The notes: a model not told the origin generated them from the letters alone. Positions 1-7,738 are shown, counted from the first letter of the stretch. The stretch: DNA of 12,423 nt from Candidatus Parvarchaeota archaeon (GCA_027366075.1 DAHXLI010000002.1:1-12423); one strand, 5' to 3'. Numbers and translations are program-made.

Positions 1-91
1 AGTGCTCGTATATTTTCTTAAGTTCGTCTAGATCCGCTTTTTCTCCGTACTTTGCCTTATAGGCTTTAACATATCTTTCTGGTATTTCCAT
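1..91 (-). CDS. rpoA2: RNA polymerase subunit A'' (Rpo1C), N-terminal fragment
   Basis: This is the start of the last RNAP gene of the operon, cut by the window edge. The ATG (complement of 89-91) lies 6 bp after the rpoA1 stop codon, and the frame is open for all 30 available codons (begins MEIPERYVKAYKAK, then a charged Lys/Glu/Asp-rich stretch). In archaea the largest RNAP subunit is split into A' and A'', and rpoA2 follows rpoA1 directly. A'' carries the trigger loop and jaw, none of which falls inside the window. The identification rests on position and an open frame with a plausible helical N-terminus, because 30 residues are too few for motif recognition. Confidence 0.75.
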   Translation of the reverse strand, partial: MEIPERYVKAYKAKYGEKADLDELKKIYEH

Positions 92-97
92 GTGTCT

Positions 98-2620
98 TTA
101 TATCTTAAGGTCCCCTTTGTCGCTGGCTGAAACATCTAGGCCGTCTTCACCATAAAGGAACTGTATTATCTTCTTGCCTAGTCTTACGGATAAATCGTTG
201 CTAACTTTAAGGTCCTGGAGTGCGGACGACAGTCTTCTTTGCATGTAACCAGATATAGGAGTACGTATTACGTTGTCCATTAAACCTTCTCGGCTACTGG
301 CTGAGTGAAGGAAGTATTCTACTGGGTTCAGGCCAGACATGTAACTTGCTGTAATGAAGCCTCGTGCTTTAAGCCCGTTGTCTCCCTTCATTGAATGAGC
401 CGTAAGCCGTCCTTCGAATCCATTGTTTATTCTCACGTCTCTAAGAAGCTGCTGCCCTACCGCACCAACTATCGGTATCAGGTTTGTAACGCTTCCCTTT
501 GCCCCTGTTGTTATCATAGATTCAACGTTGTTGTTTTCCTTTTGTATGAATGTGTCTATAGCGTTTCTTATCCGTACCCTGATCTTATTTGTCAAGCTAA
601 GTACCTTCGCTTCGCTAAGTTCGTTATAGTCTTTTAATAAAAGGTTCGCGTCCTTCTCTCCGTCTGCGATTATTTCTGCTATGCTGTTGTATGCGACTTT
701 AGGCATGTCAAAGTCACTTAGGTTAACGCTCATTCCGTATTTTAGAAGGACCATTAGACCGAGACGCCCGGATTGGTCTATAAACCTTGCCGTCACGTCG
801 GACCCGTACCTCACAAATAGGAATTGTAACAGGCTTCCATTTTCTTTACCTATAGTCGCACTGTCTATGACACCGGTTTCTAGCTTGCCGTTTTTTATTT
901 TAACGTAGCTTTCCTCGTCTTTTGTGATTTTAAATGTTGTACTGTTGCTTTCAAAATTAAGATCCTTGGGCAGAATCATGCTAAAGATTTCTCTGCCGGA
1001 GTATTTGTCTTTTTTAAGCGATTGTTCCGCACCTACGTTTACAAGGAGGAATTCCGCGGTCTGCCTATCGATAGACATGTTACTCCCAGTAAGCATCGCG
1101 CAACCCGATACATAGTCCTGCGCTGCGCCTATCAGTGGCAAACCGTGTCTTGGAGAAACTATGTTGTGTTTTATGTTTATTATCATATCTGCCTCAGCTA
1201 GGGCCTCTTCATTCTGCAAAACGTGGATGTTCATCTCGTCACCGTCGAAGTCGGCATTGTAAGGCAACGTCGAAGCAGGATTTATGCCTAAAGTATTGTA
1301 AGGCAAAATTCTTGCGTAGTGCCCCATTATAGACTGCCTGTGAAGCGATGGCTGGCGATTGAAAAGGACTATGTCACCGTCCACAAGATGTCTTTCGACT
1401 ATGTAGCCTGGTTTGAGCTCTTCAGTTAAATTTTCCACGGTCAACTCAGTTATTTTCTTTTTTATCCCATCTGGCGTTATAATGTAGTTTGCACCTGGAT
1501 AAGAGTTGAAATTGTTGATTAAAACTTTTAGTCTATCTATGTTTATATCGGTAACGTATTCTGGGAAAGTTATTTCTTTTGCAATCCTTATCGGCACACC
1601 GACTTCGTCCAATCTCAAGAAAGAATCCGGCGAGATGACGGAACGGGCCCCGTAGTTTACCCTCTTACCTAGGACCGAGCCCCTAAACCTGCCTTCTTTT
1701 CCTTTTACCCTGTCTTCCAGAGTTTTAAGCTTCTTGCCGGACTTATGCCTGGCTATCGGTACCTGAGCGGTGCCATTAGAAATAAAAGTCGTTATATGAT
1801 ATTGCAATAGGTCCCACAATTCATCTATTATTATCTCTGGAGCACCGGATTTTATATTTTCTGCAAGCCTTTGGTTGGTCCTTACTATATCGGTCAGCTT
1901 GTGAGTCAGGTCATCCTCGCTTCTTTGTCCGTTCTCGAGCGTGATGGACGGCCTTATAGTAATTGGCGGGACTGGCAGCAGAGTTATCACCATCCATTCC
2001 GGTCTTGAATGGTCTGGGTCTAGCCCCATAAATTGCAAATCGGAATCTTTTATCTTTTCCAGTCTTTCTAGGACATCCACGGGGGTCAGCTTCTGACCGC
2101 CGTACACGAACGTGTATGGTTTTTCAAGTTTTGTCTTCTGTTGTTTCTCTCTACAAAATGGGCAGATTGTAACGTTCTTTGCATGTTTTATCACGGCTTT
2201 TATCGTTTTGGTCCTCTTTTGATGCCCTTCGCTGGCTTCTATAGCTACCAGGGACTCGCTAAGCTTCTTAAGGGAATTCTCTGGGATTAGTATCCTCCCG
2301 CAGGCATTGCAGGTGGCGTTTACCAAGTTGTAAATGTAAGGCACCATCTTTATGTTAAAAACTGGACTTGCAAGTTCTATGTTACCAAAGTGACCGGGGC
2401 AGTCTTTTATTGTGTTCCCGCAGGTTTTACATATGAGGCCCGGGTCCGTAACTCCCATCCTTAAATCAGAAAGGCCCCCGTCTATGGGAAAACCATCTAT
2501 ATCATATAGCTCAGAGGATGTCACGGTCACTGAACTCATCTTTTGTATAGTTTTAGGAGACAGCAATCCAAATTCTATTCCGTTTATCTTGTTAAAAACA
2601 AAGTTCGAATCTAATTTCAT
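98..2620 (-). CDS. rpoA1: DNA-directed RNA polymerase subunit A' (Rpo1N)
   Basis: This is the N-terminal part of the largest RNAP subunit, which holds the catalytic magnesium. Clamp zinc sites are visible: C64, C67, C74 and H77 (CKTC...CPGH), then C104, C107, C153 and C156. The universal active-site loop NADFDGDE has D457, D459 and D461 as metal ligands. A switch/lid region with the KGKEGRFRGSVLGKRVNYGARSV-type motif lies near residues 305-330. The bridge helix is near residues 775-800 and ends in GYMQRRL, followed by an A'-type tail containing YGEDG. At 840 residues it is slightly shorter than most archaeal A' subunits. It starts in a 4-bp ATGA overlap with rpoB1, implying coupled translation. 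Oddities: the bridge-helix start reads ASSREGL where homologues have GGREGL, and P788 sits inside the helix. The identity is certain; the effect of the substitutions is unknown. Confidence 0.98.
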   Translation of the reverse strand: MKLDSNFVFNKINGIEFGLLSPKTIQKMSSVTVTSSELYDIDGFPIDGGLSDLRMGVTDPGLICKTCGNTIKDCPGHFGNIELASPVFNIKMVPYIYNLVNATCNACGRILIPENSLKKLSESLVAIEASEGHQKRTKTIKAVIKHAKNVTICPFCREKQQKTKLEKPYTFVYGGQKLTPVDVLERLEKIKDSDLQFMGLDPDHSRPEWMVITLLPVPPITIRPSITLENGQRSEDDLTHKLTDIVRTNQRLAENIKSGAPEIIIDELWDLLQYHITTFISNGTAQVPIARHKSGKKLKTLEDRVKGKEGRFRGSVLGKRVNYGARSVISPDSFLRLDEVGVPIRIAKEITFPEYVTDINIDRLKVLINNFNSYPGANYIITPDGIKKKITELTVENLTEELKPGYIVERHLVDGDIVLFNRQPSLHRQSIMGHYARILPYNTLGINPASTLPYNADFDGDEMNIHVLQNEEALAEADMIINIKHNIVSPRHGLPLIGAAQDYVSGCAMLTGSNMSIDRQTAEFLLVNVGAEQSLKKDKYSGREIFSMILPKDLNFESNSTTFKITKDEESYVKIKNGKLETGVIDSATIGKENGSLLQFLFVRYGSDVTARFIDQSGRLGLMVLLKYGMSVNLSDFDMPKVAYNSIAEIIADGEKDANLLLKDYNELSEAKVLSLTNKIRVRIRNAIDTFIQKENNNVESMITTGAKGSVTNLIPIVGAVGQQLLRDVRINNGFEGRLTAHSMKGDNGLKARGFITASYMSGLNPVEYFLHSASSREGLMDNVIRTPISGYMQRRLSSALQDLKVSNDLSVRLGKKIIQFLYGEDGLDVSASDKGDLKI

Positions 2621-4419
2621 ACTTTTTTACCTAGCGCTATTTTTGGGTATATACCTATCGATTTTAGTTCATCTAATAATATCTTAAATGACGCCGAGAC
2701 TTCGATTAATTTTATCGGTGCATCTTCTCCGTCGAGTTGACAGTAACCGGTCCTCTTTCTAACGTTATAAACAGAAATCATGCCGCATTTACTGCATACT
2801 GGAATCGATATCTTGTCCGAATCGAACCTCTCCTTCAAAGACATCGCTGCACCGTAAGCAACGAAACAGTCTTTCTCCATCTCTCCTAGTCTTAAGCCGC
2901 CGCTCTTTGATTTACCTTCAGTAGGCTGTCTTGTAAGGAGCTGTATAGGCCCTCTTGCCCTAAACTGTATCTTATTAGATACAAAGTGCTTCAATCTTAT
3001 GTAAGCCATATCCCCGACGAAAATCCTGGTCTTCATCTCTTCGCCAGTGATCCCATTATACATAGTCTCCACACCGTTCTCCCTGAAGCCGTAAGAGTGA
3101 AGTTCTTTTCTCATCGATTCCTCATCCTCGCCCGTAAAAGGCGTACCATCTACGTATCTGCCGCCCAGAGCACCTACCTTCGCGCCTAAAAGCTCTAATA
3201 AGTAAGCCATTGACATACGAGTCGGCAAAGAATATGGCGAGAATATCAGATCCGGTATTATACCCGAATAAGTAAACGGCATGTCTTCTTCGTCTAGCAG
3301 CATGCCTACCACCCCTTTCTGCCCGCTCCTTGAACCAAACTTATCACCTATTTCGACTATCCTTTCCTGCCTTACCTTGATTGAAACGTATTTGTTGCCG
3401 TCTGCGGTCGAAGTTAAAAATACATTGTCTACGGTGCCGCTCTCTCCTGTCCTGCATTCTACCGACGATTCGACCTGTTTCTGAACGCCCAATCTAAACT
3501 TGTCTATTGAGGAAACGAATCTTGGCGGTGAAACCCTGCCTATAAGAACATCTCCACTTTCTACTTTCGCCGACGGAAACGCTATCCCGTCTTCATCAAG
3601 GAATTTATAAGCGTCTTCAGATCTGTAGCCTATAACATCTTTGTCTGGAACGGTTATCACGTCACTCTGGCCGCCGATGTATTTTGTCTCTTCGATCTTA
3701 TAAGGCCTGAAGAACATCGCCCTAAATAAACCCCTGTCCACCGAAGATTTGTTTATTATTATGGCGTCGTCCATATTATAGCCAAGATAAGAAACGACCG
3801 CAACAACTATGTTCTGGCCAAAAACGTGGCTCTTAAAAGATTCATTATCGTACATCTTTGTTTTTACTATCGGCAACTGTTGGTCTATCGCGATCATGGA
3901 ATCGTTATCCATCCTTATAAGGTAATTATTTGAATAGATGCCTACTCCCTGCTGTACACTTTTAACGGCAGTAACATTCCTGTGCGCATTACTGTGGTTT
4001 ATGAAAGGCAACAGGGCCGCCTGAGTACCAAAAACTGAAAGGGGAGTTATTTCAAGATGAGTGTGCTGTGGAGTCAAATCACTTTCATTAAGCGCTACAT
4101 ACGCGTCTTCCTCTTCATCTGCATCTAAGTATTCTATTTTTCCGGATTTTACGAGCGTATCCCATGTTATGTGGTTCCCTTCCAGTAGGTTGATGTCCTC
4201 TTTTGTCACGAGGGGTTTGGCGTTCTTAACGACTATTAATGCTCTGACAAGCCTACCTCCGTCGGTGTTTATCATTACGCTATCGGTCTCAGCTCTATAC
4301 CTCACATTAAGGCTTGCTGGAAGCACACCTTCTCTCCTGTCACTTATGAGGGCTTTAGCGAGCTTTGGACCATCATCCGTTCTTCCAGATAGTCTCCCGT
4401 TTACAAAGACAAAAGTCAT
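2617..4419 (-). CDS. rpoB1: DNA-directed RNA polymerase subunit B' (Rpo2C)
   Basis: This is the C-terminal part of the second-largest RNAP subunit, 600 residues, encoded separately from B''. Diagnostic segments are GYNMDDAIIINKSSVDRG, the lysine-containing active-centre loop KFGSRSGQKG (K360, K368), and the C-terminal anchor/clamp segment RQPTEGKSKSGGLRLGEMEKD, followed by a zinc module. It begins MTFVFVNGRLSG, as expected for a B' subunit just after the natural split point. It overlaps rpoB2 and rpoA1 by 4 bp each (ATGA), so the three subunits are probably made in equal amounts by termination-reinitiation. Oddities: the zinc site has C542, C545 and C560, but the usual fourth cysteine is D563 (CQLD instead of CxxC). 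The normally conserved His in the RHGQKG loop is S365. Confidence 0.98.
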   Translation of the reverse strand: MTFVFVNGRLSGRTDDGPKLAKALISDRREGVLPASLNVRYRAETDSVMINTDGGRLVRALIVVKNAKPLVTKEDINLLEGNHITWDTLVKSGKIEYLDADEEEDAYVALNESDLTPQHTHLEITPLSVFGTQAALLPFINHSNAHRNVTAVKSVQQGVGIYSNNYLIRMDNDSMIAIDQQLPIVKTKMYDNESFKSHVFGQNIVVAVVSYLGYNMDDAIIINKSSVDRGLFRAMFFRPYKIEETKYIGGQSDVITVPDKDVIGYRSEDAYKFLDEDGIAFPSAKVESGDVLIGRVSPPRFVSSIDKFRLGVQKQVESSVECRTGESGTVDNVFLTSTADGNKYVSIKVRQERIVEIGDKFGSRSGQKGVVGMLLDEEDMPFTYSGIIPDLIFSPYSLPTRMSMAYLLELLGAKVGALGGRYVDGTPFTGEDEESMRKELHSYGFRENGVETMYNGITGEEMKTRIFVGDMAYIRLKHFVSNKIQFRARGPIQLLTRQPTEGKSKSGGLRLGEMEKDCFVAYGAAMSLKERFDSDKISIPVCSKCGMISVYNVRKRTGYCQLDGEDAPIKLIEVSASFKILLDELKSIGIYPKIALGKKV

Positions 4420-5894
4420 ATTGGTTTAACCTCGTAGTCCTTTAATTTTTTTACTACATCGTTTGTATCCACATTTTCTTCGGATATCTTAGCGAGCAAG
4501 GCTATATTTTTAGTGAGGCCTATCTTAGGGCCTTCTGGTGTCTCTACCGCACAAAACCTTCCAAAATGCGTACCGTGTAAATCCCTCGCCCTGTAATTTT
4601 CCCGGTTCGAAGTAAGCAATGATTCTACTTTTCTTAGATGTGATACGGTCGAAGGGAAGCTTCTACGATCTAGGTGCTGTGTTATGCCCACCCTTCCGCC
4701 AACCCATTGACCAGTTGCTAATGATGACCTTAACCTAGACGTAAGCTGGTCAGAAGTAAATATATATTTAGGGCTTGGGACTCTGTCTTTCTTTATCCCC
4801 CTCTCAAAATTATATTTGGCATCATTTAAAACCTGCTTGAAAACGAACCTGAAAAGCATGTCTAAGTTGTAGTTCTCTGCGTGCAGTCTCTTGTTCGAAT
4901 AATGATCTTTGTCTACCTCTTTCTTTGCTATCGCGTAATTAAGAAGCCTTGAGACGACATAAATAAGGTATTCCCCTTTCAGCCTTCTTGATTCTTTATC
5001 ACGCCCTAAAAATGGGAACAGGAGCGCGTCTATGTTTAGTTCCGCTGTTTCGACAGAATGAACTGAATGAAGAGATTTGCCTATGTTGTCTAAGGCGTCC
5101 TTCTCGCCGTCTACGTTGAAAGCTACAAGGTTTATGTCTATGGTGTTTTCTATGTCTTCGTCGCCCTTAGAGATCTTTTTTATCAGTTCATTTTCGCTGG
5201 TGAATCCTAAAGCTTTTAGTAAAACGATTACCGATACTTTTTTAAGTTTGCCAAAGCTTATGTATAAAAGATTACTGTTCGATAGCTGTATCGAGTGCGG
5301 GACTTTTATGTTGTCGGCATCGGCAAAAATCTTTACGGCATAAAGAAAACCTTCTTGGCTTTCCTTTCCTATCAGAAGGTTATTCGGGGCGAGGTCCTCT
5401 GTGGTTATTATTATCCTTTCTGTGCCGTTTATTATGAAATAACCGCCCGGGTCATTTGGATCTTCTTTTAATTTTATGAGGTCCTCTCTTGATAAGCCAT
5501 AAAGATTACAGAACTTAGATTTTACGACTATGGGGATCCTGCCTATGAAGACTTCTTCTTCCGCTACCGTCTTTTTATCCGCCAGATAAGATATCGAGAG
5601 CATCATCGGTGCATCGTATGTTAAATCCCGTATCCTGGCCTCCATCGGCGTAGTCGACCTTAAGATGCTATCTGCTTCGAGTATGTCTGGCTTTCCTACG
5701 GTTATCTTGCCTAATTTGATTGAGAATTCGCCTACTCCTGTTGGTTTTATTACCGGCTCTATAGTTGATTCGCTGTCTATTATTTTTTGAAGACCGTGTT
5801 CTATGAAGTATTCAAAGGAAGATATGTGGTGCGCCGCTACGTTATTAGACTTAATTGCTGCTTCCAGCAGCTTATCACTTGCAGACTTATCCAT
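4416..5894 (-). CDS. rpoB2: DNA-directed RNA polymerase subunit B'' (Rpo2N)
   Basis: This is the N-terminal part of the second-largest RNAP subunit (492 residues), forming the protrusion, lobe and fork. The N-terminus has the family pattern SFEYFIEHGLQKIID. It is followed by EARIRDLTYDAPM, the IGRIPIVVKSKFCNLYGLSRE block, and DPGGYFIINGTERIIITTEDLAPN. Near the C-terminus are the fork segment TGQWVGGRVGITQHLDRRSF and the ETPEGP motif (residues 451-456). The ATG is 4 bp after the rpoH stop without a clear separate Shine-Dalgarno, and the 3' end overlaps rpoB1 by ATGA. Oddity: the near-universal HPTxxGRxCPxETPEGPN stretch reads H440-G-T-H-F-G-R-F-C-A-V-E-T-P-E-G-P-K457, with changes at both prolines and the final Asn. 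Confidence 0.97.
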   Translation of the reverse strand: MDKSASDKLLEAAIKSNNVAAHHISSFEYFIEHGLQKIIDSESTIEPVIKPTGVGEFSIKLGKITVGKPDILEADSILRSTTPMEARIRDLTYDAPMMLSISYLADKKTVAEEEVFIGRIPIVVKSKFCNLYGLSREDLIKLKEDPNDPGGYFIINGTERIIITTEDLAPNNLLIGKESQEGFLYAVKIFADADNIKVPHSIQLSNSNLLYISFGKLKKVSVIVLLKALGFTSENELIKKISKGDEDIENTIDINLVAFNVDGEKDALDNIGKSLHSVHSVETAELNIDALLFPFLGRDKESRRLKGEYLIYVVSRLLNYAIAKKEVDKDHYSNKRLHAENYNLDMLFRFVFKQVLNDAKYNFERGIKKDRVPSPKYIFTSDQLTSRLRSSLATGQWVGGRVGITQHLDRRSFPSTVSHLRKVESLLTSNRENYRARDLHGTHFGRFCAVETPEGPKIGLTKNIALLAKISEENVDTNDVVKKLKDYEVKPI

Positions 5895-5898
5895 AAAT

Positions 5899-6132
5899 TT
5901 ACTTAACTACAAAACGATAATATTTCGCATCGCCGGCGGTTTTACTATCTCTCGTTATTTCCAACACGTTGCCTTCGGTCGCATTTAATTTCTTGACGGC
6001 CGGATCGGTAAGCTTGATCTTAGGTAAATCTCTGGTGACAACCTTAAATTTGTTTAGAATAGCCTCTACCTCTTCTTCTTTCATTATACGATATTTTGGG
6101 GACAGGCGACTTATAAAAACATCAATATCCAA
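5899..6132 (-). CDS. rpoH: DNA-directed RNA polymerase subunit H (Rpo5)
   Basis: This is the small archaeal RNAP subunit (77 residues), homologous to the C-terminal domain of eukaryotic Rpb5. It sits at the lower jaw near the downstream DNA. The family core is visible: a MKEEEVEAILNKFKV-type helix, then LPKIKLTDPAVKKLNA, then G-x-V-x-x-I-x-R-x-S-x-TAG and the terminal YYRFVV. It is the first gene of the RNAP operon, 4 bp before rpoB2. I take the TTG at 6132-6130 as the start because GAGGT lies 7 nt upstream and the protein then has normal family length; no in-frame ATG fits better. A TATA box lies about 50-60 bp upstream. Confidence 0.95.
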   Translation of the reverse strand: MDIDVFISRLSPKYRIMKEEEVEAILNKFKVVTRDLPKIKLTDPAVKKLNATEGNVLEITRDSKTAGDAKYYRFVVK

Positions 6133-6139
6133 GCAGGTA

Positions 6140-6144
6140 ACCTC
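6140..6144 (-). promoter_or_regulatory. Shine-Dalgarno of rpoH
   Basis: On the minus strand GAGGT lies 7 nt before the TTG start of rpoH and decides that start. The same bases form one arm of a 7-bp inverted repeat (6140-6146 with 6164-6170, spacer 17 nt), so the site could be masked by a hairpin if the transcript begins far enough upstream. Confidence 0.6.
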
Positions 6145-6180
6145 TATACAGATTTACAATTAGTAGAGGTGATATTTTTA

Positions 6181-6194
6181 GTATATAAAGCTTT
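6181..6194 (-). promoter_or_regulatory. TATA/BRE promoter of the RNAP operon
   Basis: The minus strand reads AAAGCTTTATATAC, a good archaeal BRE plus TATA box. By the usual spacing of about 25 nt, transcription would start near 6160-6163, giving a leader of about 30 nt that still contains the GAGGT ribosome site of rpoH. It is the only strong TATA-like element in the 105-bp gap between the membrane-protein gene and rpoH. Read-through from the upstream genes is also possible. Confidence 0.6.
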
Positions 6195-6238
6195 CGGTTT
6201 TGTTGCGGTTTTACGCGGATGCAAGATTAAGCGGTTTT
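6195..6238 (-). repeat. Three CGGTTTT heptamers upstream of the rpoH TATA box
   Basis: CGGTTTT occurs on the plus strand at 6195-6201, 6206-6212 and 6232-6238 (AAAACCG in the direction of transcription). The first two starts are 11 bp apart, about one helical turn, and directly abut the BRE/TATA element. The third is 26 bp further on and touches the stop codon of the neighbouring membrane-protein gene. They could be binding sites for a transcription factor acting on the RNAP operon. Chance recurrence in an A/T-rich gap is also possible. Confidence 0.35.
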
Positions 6239-7002
6239 TAGCTGTTTTGGCTCATTGCCCGGCGGAACAACGAAGAGGTTATTTTATTGTCGCTCTGCTT
6301 TTTCAGTATCTTGTACATTTTATCCGCGCTAAATGTATAACATAACATGAAAAAAGACAGGACTATGCTGGCTCCGAGGTAGATGTCTAAAAGGCTTAAC
6401 CTAGCGTTGAAGAGTAAATAGATGAATAGCGCAAAAACCACCAGATAAAACGAGAATATTGGTAATATTTTTATGAATTTTCCTTTAGTAAGGTTAAACG
6501 AATCTTTAAGCCCTTCGGATAAAGTTATCCCGCCGTTATGGCTTTCTATATTAAAGAAAATGCTTTTGACGCCAAAATAAAATCCTGGCGCTATCAAAAG
6601 AACAAACCCACCAAAAACCAAAAACAGCTGTGCTATCGTAGCTATAAGAAACTTTGGGAATTTTATCAGCGCCGTAAACAGCGAGTCTTTGAAATTTACA
6701 GGCACCTTGAATTCTAACCTCTTTTTAACTTCAAGACTCAAAGAAAGAAGGTAAAAGAACACAAAAAATTCAAGTACGACGAGTCCGAGGGCGGTCGGTA
6801 TTACATATGACGGGTAGATATTGGTATAAGTGTTGCTTGCGCTTACAGTCAGATTTAGAAACAGATACAAACCTACATAAGTTACAAGAAAAATTGACAG
6901 AGCCATCGCAACAAAAACTACGGCAACTTTTGGCTTTATTATAGATGATAGACCTGAAAATATCGCCACGGCTGGATCGGTCTCAAAAATGGACGGGGTC
7001 AT
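6238..7002 (-). CDS. Multi-pass membrane protein, YciC/DUF975-like
   Basis: This 254-residue protein of unknown function has about five to six hydrophobic segments, near residues 26-50, 66-90, 116-150 (probably two passes with a Pro-Gly break at 139-140), 178-198 and 206-226. The segment LLIAPGFYFGVKSIFF, followed by a soluble turn and GLKDSFNLTKGKF (164-176), resembles the pattern P-G-[IF]-Y-...-A[LF]-x-x-S-x-x-L-[TV]-x-G in YciC/DUF975-type and related integral membrane proteins. No enzymatic motif or signal peptide is seen, and the C-terminus is short, basic and cytoplasmic-looking. It lies 39 bp after nth on the same strand and 105 bp before rpoH, and may be cotranscribed with nth. The family assignment is from pattern memory and tentative. 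Confidence 0.85.
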   Translation of the reverse strand: MTPSIFETDPAVAIFSGLSSIIKPKVAVVFVAMALSIFLVTYVGLYLFLNLTVSASNTYTNIYPSYVIPTALGLVVLEFFVFFYLLSLSLEVKKRLEFKVPVNFKDSLFTALIKFPKFLIATIAQLFLVFGGFVLLIAPGFYFGVKSIFFNIESHNGGITLSEGLKDSFNLTKGKFIKILPIFSFYLVVFALFIYLLFNARLSLLDIYLGASIVLSFFMLCYTFSADKMYKILKKQSDNKITSSLFRRAMSQNS

Positions 7003-7018
7003 AATTAAATTATAACTT

Positions 7019-7034
7019 GGGTTGCTTATAACCC
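7019..7034 (-). promoter_or_regulatory. TATA-like element inside a small palindrome before the membrane-protein gene
   Basis: The 39-bp gap between nth and the membrane-protein gene contains GGGTTATAAGCAACCC on the minus strand, a perfect 5-bp-arm hairpin with a 6-nt loop. Its centre (GTTATAAG) is about 25 nt before the ATG at 7002, the spacing expected for a leaderless archaeal promoter. It could instead act as a processing or weak termination signal for nth. The call rests on spacing only. Confidence 0.35.
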
Positions 7035-7041
7035 TTATTTA

Positions 7042-7686
7042 TCATAAAACGCGATTTTTATAATATCCTTTCCTTTCGAATTTGCAATATTGGTAAATCT
7101 GGCAGCGATAACATTGCGGTGCAGTAGGCCTGCATATATCCTTACCAAAAGTAACTAACACGTGATTTGCTATCATCCTCTGACTAGGCTTCAATATGCT
7201 TTCTAGGACGATCTGAGTATCCTCCGGCTTATTGCCTTTAGGGACTATCCCCAACCTTTGTGATATTCTATTAACGTGCGTGTCTACAGGTATCGCTGCG
7301 ACGCCAAAACCCCAGACCTGCACCAAACTCGCGACTTTTGGACCGACCCCGGGCAACTTAAGGAGTTTCTCCTTAGAACTTGGCACTTTGCCATTGAAAT
7401 CATCCAATAGCATATTCGCGGTCTTCTTAAGTAGTTTCGCCTTTGTTTTGTAAAAAGATACCGGGTAGATTAGTTTTTTGACGACACTCGTATCCAGTTT
7501 TGAAAGCTTTCTAGGAGTGTTAGCTATCTTCAAAAGCCGATATTGCGCGGGAAAAGTCGTTTCATCCTTTGTGCGCGTCGAAAGAATGCCGTGCACTAGG
7601 ATATAAAAAGGCTTCATCCTCTCGATTTTTATCTTGTATTTATTATTGAGCACTGTTAATATTCTACCTAGTTCTTTTTTTCCCAT
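7042..7686 (-). CDS. nth: Endonuclease III (DNA glycosylase/AP lyase)
   Basis: This is a base-excision-repair enzyme that removes oxidised pyrimidines and cuts the abasic site by beta-elimination. It has 214 residues, the usual length. The helix-hairpin-helix is LPGVGPK (111-117), with catalytic Lys K117. The activating Asp is D135 in VDTHVNR. The iron-sulphur loop has exact C-X6-C-X2-C-X5-C spacing (C185, C192, C195, C201). The N-terminal LSTRTKD segment (35-41) matches the archaeal version of the substrate-pocket loop. The start is the ATG at 7686, preceded by a TATA-like element at suitable distance. All catalytic and cluster residues are present, so it should be active. Confidence 0.96.
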   Translation of the reverse strand: MGKKELGRILTVLNNKYKIKIERMKPFYILVHGILSTRTKDETTFPAQYRLLKIANTPRKLSKLDTSVVKKLIYPVSFYKTKAKLLKKTANMLLDDFNGKVPSSKEKLLKLPGVGPKVASLVQVWGFGVAAIPVDTHVNRISQRLGIVPKGNKPEDTQIVLESILKPSQRMIANHVLVTFGKDICRPTAPQCYRCQIYQYCKFERKGYYKNRVL

Positions 7687-7709
7687 GCCAAATCCATTAC
7701 AGGAATACA

Positions 7710-7721
7710 GTATTATATATG
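7710..7721 (-). promoter_or_regulatory. TATA box for nth
   Basis: The minus strand reads CATATATAATAC about 30 nt before the nth ATG, in the 72-bp gap between divergent genes. The predicted transcript would begin only a few nucleotides before the start codon. Confidence 0.5.
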
Positions 7722-7729
7722 ACCGAATC

Positions 7730-7738
7730 TTATTAAAT
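7730..7738 (+). promoter_or_regulatory. TATA-like element for the dph2-like/rnhB pair
   Basis: TTATTAAAT is centred about 25 nt before the ATG at 7759, consistent with a leaderless transcript. The surrounding sequence is uniformly A/T-rich, so the exact box is uncertain. Confidence 0.4.

Noticed and set aside
4061..4429. 122-codon plus-strand open frame opposite rpoB1
   Set aside because: It lies wholly within the confidently identified rpoB1 (and its start overlap), has low-complexity Ser/Leu-rich composition typical of an antisense frame, and has no promoter or family resemblance.
6133..6237. tRNA or small RNA gene in the largest intergenic gap
   Set aside because: No cloverleaf arms or T-loop consensus are seen; the gap is explained by a promoter and short repeats. 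I also saw no CRISPR array, rRNA, or insertion sequence anywhere in the window.
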